A DNA stretch of 64,000 bases from assembly GCF_900231165.1 (NCBI RefSeq), contig NZ_LT960614.1, positions 4,403,501 through 4,467,500 of the forward strand. The letters run 5' to 3'. The notes beneath the pieces are model-generated. The model was not told where the DNA came from. It did not search any database and worked only from the letters and a program-made list of their open reading frames with translations. The DNA is from Hartmannibacter diazotrophicus. GTDB lineage: Bacteria; Pseudomonadota; Alphaproteobacteria; Rhizobiales; Pleomorphomonadaceae. Shown one piece after another: positions 57,584 through 64,000 of the stretch (positions are counted from its first letter, which is position 1; each line of letters opens with the position of its first letter). Made by a program: the position numbers and the translations under genes.

Positions 57584-58210
57584 ATTGCCTCAACTAATAG
57601 ATGGCCGGCAGCCCGACCACGGACGACAAGCGGGAGACGCCTATTGCACCATTTCTAGCGCAGGCGCCTGAACGATTTCTTTACGATGCGGTTTGGCTGC
57701 AACCCTTGCGGTCTCGATACTGCAAAGATTGAAGCGAAAATTGCATTTTACTTGAAGAATGGCCAATGACGCTCGGATCTTCAAATCTGCATGGGCCCAA
57801 TTCCAACGCTTCGGTCACGAGAGTCGCCCTTTCATTGCATCATTTGCTCGGAACTTCGGGACGTCAAGGCAACGATACAAGAAAGCATTGCTGCATTTGC
57901 GAGATGGCCGACCCGCCGGTTCCAACCGCCGGCCCGATCCGGCCACGCCCTCACAGTTCTATGAGAATCAGGCAATTTTTCGAAGACTGCCTTCGAATTT
58001 CCATTCTTTCTCGATGCAGGGCCGTCTCGGCAGGGCCGCACCGGCCATATTGCAGTGCAAAAGCGCCAGTTCGGGTCGCAAATAACCCGTGGAAACAGCA
58101 CCGGCCGGTCCAGGGGACCGGCCGGAATTCAACGACGGAGGATGATGGCGCGCCAGCCTTGCCCGACACGGGAACGGCGGCCTGGAACGAGAGAGGCGTG
58201 AGCCAGCCCC
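57584..58210. other. Intergenic region between the Wzc-type and hss genes
   Basis: A 627-base region with genes on the same strand on both sides. The first part (57640-57760) is AT-richer and probably holds the Wzc-type promoter. The hss terminator lies at 58101-58125. No coding frame in it is convincing and no RNA gene was recognised. Confidence 0.4.
58101..58125 (-). terminator. Probable terminator of hss
   Basis: An 11-base-pair perfect stem CCGGCCGGTCC / GGACCGGCCGG with a three-base loop, 86 bases after the hss stop on the minus strand. The following TGCTGTTTCC is only mildly T-rich, so it may be a transcript-end stabiliser rather than a strong intrinsic terminator. Confidence 0.5.
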
Positions 58211-59644
58211 TCAGGCAACAAGAATATTCTTGAAGCTCCAGGGATTCTCCTCGTCGAGATCCTCCGGGAAGAAGCCCGGACGGCCCTCGAGCGGCGTCCA
58301 GTCCGTATAGTGGCCCTCGACCGGGCCGAGATAGGGCTTCTGCACCTCAAGGCAGCGGACGTGATCCATCTCGTCCGGCTCGACGATTCCGGCCTCGGGA
58401 TTTTCCAGCGCCCAGACCATGCCGGCGAGCACGGCGGAGGTCACCTGCAGACCGGTGGCATTCTGGTAGGGCGCAAGCTTGCGCGCTTCCTCGATCGAGA
58501 GGCGCGAGCCATACCAGTAGGCGTTCTTCGGATGCCCGAAGAGCAGCACGCCAAGCTCGTCAAGACCGCCGTCGGTGATCTCGTGCTCGTCGAGAACCCG
58601 GAGCGTGTCCTGCGCCTCGCCGGCCGCGCCGAACATCTCGTGCAGCGAGAGCACCGCGTGATTGCACGGATGATAGGCGTAGTGAACGGTCGGCCGGTAT
58701 TCCGGATGCGCGCCGGAGCCAACGGTGAAATAGTCGGCGATCGAGATCGCCTCGTCGTGGGTGACGAGGAAGCCGAACTGGGCGCCGACGGACGGGCACC
58801 ACGTCCGCACGCGGGTATCCGCGCCGGGACGAAGCAGGTAGATCGCCGCCTGGCAGCCGGTGTCGTGCGTGCGGGCGATTTCGGGCATCCAGGTCTCGGC
58901 CGTGCCCCAGCCGAGTTCGGCCGGCTGCTGGCCTTCCGAGATGAAGCCTTCCACCGACCAGGTGTTCCAGAAAACGCCGAGCGGCTTCGGCGCATTGGTG
59001 CGCTGGGTGTCGCGTTCGGCGATGTGGATGCCCTTCACGCCGACGTCTTCCATCAGCTTGGCCCACTCTTCGCGGCTCTTCGGCATCTCGGACGTGATGC
59101 CGAGATCGCCGGCGACGTTGAGCAGGGCCTCCTTGACGAACCAGGACACCATGCCCGGATTGGCGCCGCAGCAGGAAACGGCCGTCGTCCCGCCCGGATG
59201 CTGGCGCTTTTCCTCGCGCACGGTCTCGCGCAGCGCATAGTTGGAGCGCGCGGCGGGATCGGCGTCCTTGTCGAAATAAAAGCCGACCCAGGGCTCGACC
59301 ACGGTGTCGATGTAAAGGGCGCCAAGCTTGCGGCAAAGCCGCATCACGTCCAGCGATCCGACGTCGACGGAGAGGTTGACGCAGAACCCCTGGCCACCGC
59401 CCGCCGTCAGGAGAGGCGTCAGAAGCTCCTCGTAGTTGTCCTTGGTCACGGCGGACTGGATGAAGCGGATGCCGTGCTTGTCGAGGATGTTCTTGTTGGT
59501 GTCGCTCGGGTCGATCACCACCATGCGGCTCTTGTCGAACTTGAAATGCCGTTCGATGAGCGGCAGGGCGCCGCGACCGATCGAGCCGAAGCCGATCATC
59601 ACGATGGGGCCGTCGATCGTGCCGTGGACGGGCCAATCCGTCAT
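58211..59644 (-). CDS. hss: Homospermidine synthase
   Basis: A 477-residue NAD-dependent enzyme that makes sym-homospermidine from putrescine (and spermidine), the main polyamine of many Alphaproteobacteria. The N-terminal Rossmann motif is IVMIGFGSIGRGALP. Further saccharopine-dehydrogenase-like features are VVEPWVGFYFDKDAD, TAVSCCGANPGMVSWF and WNTWSVEGFISEG. Length is typical. AAGGAG lies ten bases before ATG 59644. It sits downstream of odc (60589-61719), which supplies putrescine, with a GNAT gene between. Confidence 0.96.
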   Translation of the reverse strand: MTDWPVHGTIDGPIVMIGFGSIGRGALPLIERHFKFDKSRMVVIDPSDTNKNILDKHGIRFIQSAVTKDNYEELLTPLLTAGGGQGFCVNLSVDVGSLDVMRLCRKLGALYIDTVVEPWVGFYFDKDADPAARSNYALRETVREEKRQHPGGTTAVSCCGANPGMVSWFVKEALLNVAGDLGITSEMPKSREEWAKLMEDVGVKGIHIAERDTQRTNAPKPLGVFWNTWSVEGFISEGQQPAELGWGTAETWMPEIARTHDTGCQAAIYLLRPGADTRVRTWCPSVGAQFGFLVTHDEAISIADYFTVGSGAHPEYRPTVHYAYHPCNHAVLSLHEMFGAAGEAQDTLRVLDEHEITDGGLDELGVLLFGHPKNAYWYGSRLSIEEARKLAPYQNATGLQVTSAVLAGMVWALENPEAGIVEPDEMDHVRCLEVQKPYLGPVEGHYTDWTPLEGRPGFFPEDLDEENPWSFKNILVA

Positions 59645-59816
59645 AATGATGTTACTCCTTCGCGTTCAGGACAGGTGGAACAGGCCTGTCCCGGGCCGTG
59701 TCAGGGCCGTGTTGATTGACAGTGATCCTTGTGCTGGCAGGTTTGCCGGGCGGAACTGACTGTTTCGTTTGGAGGGCCGCGACAGCGCCGTCAACCCCCA
59801 CTGATCACGGGCAGTG

Positions 59817-59857
59817 AAAAAAGAACGGGGCCGGAAGATGCCTCTCCCGACCCCGTT
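59817..59857 (-). terminator. Terminator after the GNAT gene
   Basis: Near-perfect 11-base-pair stem (AACGGGGCCGG with CCGACCCCGTT, one mismatch, 59824-59834 and 59847-59857). On the minus strand it is followed by CTTTTTT. It lies 18 bases after the GNAT stop and separates that gene from hss, so hss probably has its own promoter. Confidence 0.75.
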
Positions 59858-59874
59858 GCGTCCATCAGGAAGAG

Positions 59875-60435
59875 TCAGGCAGCAAGACGCTCCTGGGTGT
59901 CGGCGAAGACGCCGGTCGGCGCGATCAGTCCGTTGGCTCCGAGGAAGGCATCCGCGGCAAACTCGGCCGCCAGCAACCGGTGCCTCTCGAACGGACCCGG
60001 CATCGCCAGCCCGCCCGTGTGGTCGGCCGAAAAGCCGAAGCGGACATAATACTCCGGATCGCCGACGAGGATCACGCCGCGATGGCCGAGCAGCCGCGCG
60101 CGCACCATCGCATGGCGCATCAAGGCGCTGCCGATGCCGGCATTGCGGATCGACGGATCGGCAGCGAGCGGACCGAGCAGCAGGGCCTCGCCCGCATCGC
60201 CGGCTGCGATGTTCCACAGCCGGACAGTGCCGACGAGCCGGCCGCCGAGATGAGCGGCAAGGGCAAGACCTGCCGCCGGCAACCGCCCCTCGCGAATGCG
60301 CTCGGACGATTTCAGGAAGCGTGCCGGACCGAAGCTCGCGTCGAGCAAAGCCTCGCGCGCGGCAATATCGTAGAATGTCTCGTCGGTGACAACGAGATCG
60401 GAGGCAGCAGATGTGTTGGCGACCACCTGGAACAT
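59875..60435 (-). CDS. GNAT family N-acetyltransferase
   Basis: A 186-residue acetyltransferase. The acetyl-CoA pyrophosphate loop is RNAGIGSALMRHAM (R-x-x-G-x-G/A), followed by VILVGDPEYYVRFGF, the pattern of the YhbS-type GNAT subgroup. The N-terminus AAREALLDASFG matches that subgroup too. Start at ATG 60435 is supported by AAGGA eight bases upstream. It lies between odc and hss, so acetylation of a polyamine is an attractive idea, but YhbS-like enzymes also act on proteins and other small amines, and there is no motif proving it. Confidence 0.88.
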   Translation of the reverse strand: MFQVVANTSAASDLVVTDETFYDIAAREALLDASFGPARFLKSSERIREGRLPAAGLALAAHLGGRLVGTVRLWNIAAGDAGEALLLGPLAADPSIRNAGIGSALMRHAMVRARLLGHRGVILVGDPEYYVRFGFSADHTGGLAMPGPFERHRLLAAEFAADAFLGANGLIAPTGVFADTQERLAA

Positions 60436-60507
60436 GGCGGCAGTCCTTCGAAGCGTTCGGGGCAAGACCATCCGGCGCGGCAGCCGTTCAGGCGCCGGCG
60501 CGGGGCG

Positions 60508-60531
60508 GAAAAGGGCGGCGCGGACGCCGCC
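60508..60531 (-). terminator. Possible terminator of odc
   Basis: Stem GGCGGCG (60514-60520) with CGCCGCC (60525-60531), four-base loop. On the minus strand it is followed by CCTTTTCC. It is 58 bases after the odc stop codon. Short and GC-only, with a weak T run. Confidence 0.45.
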
Positions 60532-60588
60532 TTGACGCGGGAGAGTGTGTAACCTGGCGAGGATTTCCCTTGCGGGACGCCTCGCGTC

Positions 60589-61719
60589 TCAGATCACGTA
60601 GGCCTTCAGAGGCTCGAAGCCGTTGAACGCCACCGCCGAATAGGTGGTGGTGTAGGCTCCGGTGCCTTCGATCAGGATCTCGTCGCCGATCTCCAGCGAG
60701 ACGGGCAGCGCGTAGGGCGTCTTCTCGTAGAGCACGTCGGCGCTGTCGCAGGTCGGGCCGGCGAGAATGCACGGCGTCTTCTCGTCGCTGTCTCGTCGGG
60801 TGACCATCGGGTAGCGGATCGCCTCGTCCATCGTCTCGGCGAGACCGCCGAACTTGCCGATGTCGAGGAAGACCCAGCGCGTGTCGTCCGCGCCGCCCTT
60901 CTGCGAGATCAGCACGACCTCGGTCTTGATGATACCGGCGTTGCCGACCATGCCGCGGCCCGGCTCGATGATCGTCTCCGGAATGCGGTTGCCGAAGTGC
61001 TGGCGGATCGAGGCGTCGATCGAACGGCCATAGGCCTCGACCGCCGGGATGTCCTTCAGGTACTTCGTCGGGAAACCGCCGCCGAGGTTGACCATCTTGA
61101 GCTGGATGCCGCGCTCGCCGAGGACGCGGAAGATGTTCGCGGCCGACGCCAGCGCGCCGTCCCAGGCCTCGGTGTTGGCCTGCTGCGACCCGACGTGGAA
61201 CGAGACGCCGTAGGCCGTCAGGCCAAGACGATGAGCCGTCTCAAGAACGTCGATCGCCATCTCCGGCTCGCAGCCGAACTTGCGGCTGAGCGGCCATTCG
61301 GCGCCCGCGCCATCGCACAGGATGCGGCAGAAGACGCGCGCGCCCGGCGCCTGACGGGCGACCTTCTCGACCTCGGCGACACAGTCGACGGCGAAGAGGC
61401 GCACGCCGAGATGGAAGGCGCGCGAAACGTCACGCTCCTTCTTGATCGTGTTGCCGAAGGAAATGCGGGTCGCATCCGCGCCGGCGGCCAGCGCCATCTC
61501 GATCTCGGCCACGGACGCGCAGTCGAAGTTCGAGCCGAGTTCGGCGAGCAGCGAAAGCACTTCAGGCGCAGGGTTCGCCTTGACCGCGTAGAAGACGCGG
61601 CTGTCGGGCAGCGCATGGCGGAAGGCAAGGAAATTGTCGCGCACGACGTCGAGGTCGACCACGAGGCAAGGGCCGTCGGGACGTCGGGTGTCGAGGAATT
61701 CGCGAATGCGTGCGGTCAT
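60589..61719 (-). CDS. odc: Ornithine decarboxylase (alanine-racemase fold, eukaryotic-like type)
   Basis: A 376-residue PLP enzyme that converts ornithine (or lysine) to putrescine (or cadaverine). The PLP lysine is in FYAVKANPAPEVL, the phosphate loop in VNLGGGFPTKY, the pyrophosphate-binding EPGRGMVG follows, and the other active-site half is GPTCDSADVLYEK with the catalytic Cys. This is the group IV ODC/LDC type common in Alphaproteobacteria. It supplies putrescine to homospermidine synthase. Ornithine versus lysine preference cannot be read with certainty. A long GC-rich leader with a small ORF precedes it. Confidence 0.94.
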   Translation of the reverse strand: MTARIREFLDTRRPDGPCLVVDLDVVRDNFLAFRHALPDSRVFYAVKANPAPEVLSLLAELGSNFDCASVAEIEMALAAGADATRISFGNTIKKERDVSRAFHLGVRLFAVDCVAEVEKVARQAPGARVFCRILCDGAGAEWPLSRKFGCEPEMAIDVLETAHRLGLTAYGVSFHVGSQQANTEAWDGALASAANIFRVLGERGIQLKMVNLGGGFPTKYLKDIPAVEAYGRSIDASIRQHFGNRIPETIIEPGRGMVGNAGIIKTEVVLISQKGGADDTRWVFLDIGKFGGLAETMDEAIRYPMVTRRDSDEKTPCILAGPTCDSADVLYEKTPYALPVSLEIGDEILIEGTGAYTTTYSAVAFNGFEPLKAYVI

Positions 61720-62060
61720 GGTCGTGTTCCCGGTTCACAAGATGTCTGCCTGGACCCACGTGCGACCCATCCTGGCCTGACCGCGTTGGAGACGGGGGTG
61801 GCCGGGTAGAGTCGTCCGTCGACCGGCCATTCTGGCCGGCGGGTATACGATCCGGATTGACGATGTGCGGGCACGCAGCCCGACGTGATCGTCGTTCCGG
61901 GAGCCATCGATTGGAACGGAAACCGCCCCGCACGTCCGGCAAGGATGTAGTCGCCTCTTCAGTGACCCCGGCCTTTGGAGAGCCGGCAGAGACCAAAAAA
62001 GCCCTCTACGTCGTTGCTTCAAGTCGCGTCCACCGACAGAGCGTCAGCTTAGACCCGGTT
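61720..62060 (-). ncRNA. Long odc leader, candidate speF-type regulatory RNA
   Basis: The minus-strand stretch before odc is a GC-rich leader of roughly 340 bases with several possible stems, e.g. CCGGCCAGAATGGCCGG at about 61827-61845 and CACGTG near 61757. In Alphaproteobacteria a conserved structured leader called speF is known upstream of ornithine decarboxylase genes. Position, length and organism fit. I did not align this sequence to the speF consensus, so the call rests on location and the presence of structure; the 5' limit is a guess. Confidence 0.4.
61735..61770 (-). CDS. 11-codon ORF in the odc leader
   Basis: An ATG at 61770 opens a short frame encoding MGRTWVQADIL and stopping 15 bases before the odc start. 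CAGG stands about eight bases upstream of its ATG. Placement directly ahead of odc would allow translation of this peptide to affect odc initiation. An upstream peptide controlling an ornithine decarboxylase is known in enterobacteria (speFL), but that peptide is unrelated. Too short to be sure that it is translated. Confidence 0.35.
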   Translation of the reverse strand: MGRTWVQADIL

Positions 62061-62380
62061 ATACTCCGGTCACCGGTTTGCCCTCGGAAGAGACAGGCGT
62101 TCATCCTGCTCCCCGAAACCGGCACGCAACCACAGGCACGTGCGAAATTGGGCAAGGCGGGAGATACGCTTCATCGCTGTCACAAACAAGAGGGATTTGG
62201 CCTGAAGGTCGAAAAAAATCCGCGGGTCATCCGGATTTGGTTACCGCAGGCAACAATAGGCCCGCTGACAGACGGATTGGCACGCGAACGATTGAAACTG
62301 GCCCCTCATTCCGCAATGTGCCATGTGCTTGAAAAGTCGGCTCAACGGCCGAATCGAATGTGCAGCGAGGACAGGACCCG

Positions 62381-63976
62381 ATGGTGGAAGTTCATGGCGT
62401 CTCGAAAAACGGCGTTCTCGTCGCCCCGCATGCGGCAGCCGCGGAGGCGGGAGCCGAAGTGCTGCGGGCGGGCGGCAGCGCGGTGGAGGCAATGGTTGCC
62501 GCAGCCGCGACGATCGCCGTCGTCTATCCGCATATGAACGGCATCGGTGGCGACGGCTTCTGGATCATCGCCGAGCCCGGACGTCCGCCGGTCGCCATCG
62601 AAGGCTGCGGCCCCGCCGGGGCGAAGGCCACGATCGCCGCCTACAACGAGGCCGGCCACGATCAGGTGCCCTCGCGCGGGCCGCTCGCCGCACTCACGGT
62701 CCCGGGAACCGTTGGCGGCTGGAAACTGGCCCTTGAACTCGCCGAGCCTCTCGGCAGCGGGATGCCGCTGAGAGACCTCCTGGCCCAAGCCGCTGCCGCG
62801 GCCAAGGACGGCATCACCGTGTCGCGGTCGCAGGCGGCGCTGACGGCGGAGAAGCTCGACGAACTGAAACCCCAGCCGGGTTTCGCCGACGTCTTTCTTG
62901 TCGACGGCAAGGCACCGGACGAGGACGCGCGCCTCACCCAGCCGAAACTGGCCGACACGCTCGACCACCTGGGCCGCGCCGGCCTTGGCGACTTCTATCG
63001 CGGCGATGTCGGTGCCACGCTTGCCCGCGATCTCGACCGGATGGGAAGCCCCGTCACCGAAGTCGATATCCGGGGCTTTGAGGCCCGCCGCAGCCGCCCT
63101 CTCTCGGTCAAGATCAAGGGCGCGACGCTGTTCAACACGCCGCCGCCGACGCAGGGCCTCGCCGCCCTCCTGATCCTGGCGATCTTCGACCGGCTTGGCG
63201 TGGAACGCGGCGAAGGCTTCGACCACGTCCATGGGATCGTCGAGGCGACCAAGCGCGCCTTCCTGATCCGCAATGCGGTCGTCACCGACCCGAGGCTGGA
63301 GGCACCCGATGTCGCCCCCTTCCTGAGCGAGGCCTCGATCCGGCGCGAAGTGGCGGCCATCGACATGAAGCGTGCCGCGCCCTGGCCCGACCCGTCCGAG
63401 CCCGGCGACACCATCTGGATGGGCGCCATCGATCGCAACGGCGTCGCCGTTTCCTTCATCCAGTCCGTCTTCTGGGAATTCGGCTCCGGTGCCGTCTCGC
63501 CCGGAACCGGCGTCCTTCTGCAGAACCGGGGCTCCAGCTTCTCGCTGCGGCCGGGCGCGCTCAACGCGCTCCGGCCCGGCCGGCGGCCCTTCCACACCCT
63601 CAATCCGGCCCTTGCCCGCTTCGATGACGGCCGCGTCCTTTCCTATGGCTCCATGGGCGGCGACGGCCAGCCCCAGTTCCAGGCCCAGCTCTTCACGCGC
63701 ATGGTGCAGTTCGGGGTCGACATGGCCGAGGCCGTGGCTCTTCCGCGCTGGCTCCTCGGCAAGACATGGGGTTCGGATTCTTCATCATTGAAGGTGGAAC
63801 ATCATTTTGACACCAGCGTTGTTGAACAATTGAGCCGTGCTGGCCATTTCATTGAGGTGGTCCCAGCTGCCGGTTCGGACAACTTCGGTCATGCCGGTGC
63901 CGTCAGGTGGCGTCCCGGAGGCGATATCGAGGGCGTCCACGATCCGCGTGCCGATGGTGGCGCCGGAAGAGGTTGA
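62381..63976 (+). CDS. Gamma-glutamyltransferase family protein
   Basis: A 531-residue Ntn-type hydrolase. N-terminal features are VSKNGVLVAPHAAAAEAG and PHMNGIGGDGFW (family GIGGDGF). The self-processing threonine is probably Thr344 in PGDTIWMGAIDRNG, matching the D-T-T/H-x-S-V-x-D region of gamma-glutamyltransferases; the second Thr is Ile here. QSVFWEFGSGAVSPGTG follows and the C-terminus has HTLNPALARFDDGR and SYGSMGGDGQPQ. There is no signal peptide, so it is cytoplasmic, unlike glutathione-degrading GGT. Start ATG 62381 is preceded by CAGGA. Substrate unknown; it may be an acylase-like or gamma-glutamyl-amine hydrolase near polyamine genes. It ends 24 bases before the window edge. Confidence 0.88.
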   Translation: MVEVHGVSKNGVLVAPHAAAAEAGAEVLRAGGSAVEAMVAAAATIAVVYPHMNGIGGDGFWIIAEPGRPPVAIEGCGPAGAKATIAAYNEAGHDQVPSRGPLAALTVPGTVGGWKLALELAEPLGSGMPLRDLLAQAAAAAKDGITVSRSQAALTAEKLDELKPQPGFADVFLVDGKAPDEDARLTQPKLADTLDHLGRAGLGDFYRGDVGATLARDLDRMGSPVTEVDIRGFEARRSRPLSVKIKGATLFNTPPPTQGLAALLILAIFDRLGVERGEGFDHVHGIVEATKRAFLIRNAVVTDPRLEAPDVAPFLSEASIRREVAAIDMKRAAPWPDPSEPGDTIWMGAIDRNGVAVSFIQSVFWEFGSGAVSPGTGVLLQNRGSSFSLRPGALNALRPGRRPFHTLNPALARFDDGRVLSYGSMGGDGQPQFQAQLFTRMVQFGVDMAEAVALPRWLLGKTWGSDSSSLKVEHHFDTSVVEQLSRAGHFIEVVPAAGSDNFGHAGAVRWRPGGDIEGVHDPRADGGAGRG

Positions 63977-64000
63977 GTGTTTACGCGATCCTGATGCGAA

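Larger units (their letters stand above)
61720..62380. other. Intergenic region between odc and the gamma-glutamyltransferase gene
   Basis: About 660 bases between divergent genes. The side near odc holds the leader described above. The rest (62060-62380) shows no coding frame with a ribosome site and should contain both promoters. Confidence 0.4.

Noticed and set aside
55553-57658. Plus-strand frame of 701 codons opposite the Wzc-type kinase gene
   Set aside because: Antisense to a gene with complete Wzz and kinase motifs; product has no domain.
58310-59719. Plus-strand frame of 469 codons opposite hss
   Set aside because: Antisense shadow of a full-length, well-conserved homospermidine synthase.

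Overview
The window is about 64 kb of GC-rich (roughly 65%) bacterial chromosome. Gene content points to an alphaproteobacterium, most likely of the order Hyphomicrobiales (Rhizobiales): GltB/GltD, homospermidine synthase with an alanine-racemase-fold ornithine decarboxylase, an otsB-GH15-otsA trehalose block, TRAP transport genes, a PomA/PomB-type stator, FkbM and DUF459 proteins, CtrA-like boxes, and dispersed GTCATCCCCGCG palindromes. No rRNA, tRNA, CRISPR array, transposase or prophage was recognised. Genus-level placement is not possible from what can be seen.

Layout. 1-6163: a compact block of two convergent operons. The forward one carries an MDR dehydrogenase (cut by the window edge), a divergent pterin-synthase-like protein, a GT4 glycosyltransferase and a methyltransferase. 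The reverse one carries a CDP-alcohol phosphatidyltransferase, an FkbM methyltransferase and an LtaS/sulfatase-like membrane transferase. Together they look like an undescribed pathway for a pterin-linked or polyol-phosphate-linked envelope glycoconjugate; this is the best candidate for a new system. 7057-13212: glutamate synthase gltBD. 13300-23569: a lone nucleotidyltransferase-like gene, a motA/motB-type stator pair, an outer-membrane beta-barrel protein, galU, an MltB-type transglycosylase with a DUF459 SGNH hydrolase, two paralogous small exported proteins of unknown function, and nfeD. 23734-26543: an SPFH protein, ferrochelatase and a single-domain response regulator.

27191-29431: TRAP transporter small and large permeases without a binding protein. 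29490-32080: a small accessory region holding a GIY-YIG protein and a large unknown protein, bounded by palindromic repeats. 32352-36295: a small membrane protein, then a reverse block of COG0523 GTPase, WD40 protein and KamA-type radical SAM enzyme. 36590-41327: MarR, DMT exporter, LacI regulator, DUF533 protein and KDPG aldolase. 41456-45717: trehalose metabolism (otsB, GH15, otsA). 46255-53129: RhlE-type helicase, MmcQ/YjbR protein, and an SbcD-like nuclease overlapping a YhaN-like SMC ATPase. 53142-57583: a receiver plus degenerate-ATPase protein under CtrA-like boxes, and a Wzc-type tyrosine kinase with a small partner. 58211-61719: polyamine genes (hss, GNAT, odc) behind a long odc leader that may be a speF-type RNA and contains an 11-codon ORF. 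62381-63976: a gamma-glutamyltransferase-family protein.

Most genes are housekeeping, envelope or motility functions typical of a free-living or host-associated alphaproteobacterium. The parts with least precedent are the pterin/phosphatidyltransferase cluster, the paired small exported proteins with duplicated upstream elements, the repeat-bounded unknown protein, the odc leader and the receiver/pseudo-kinase protein.
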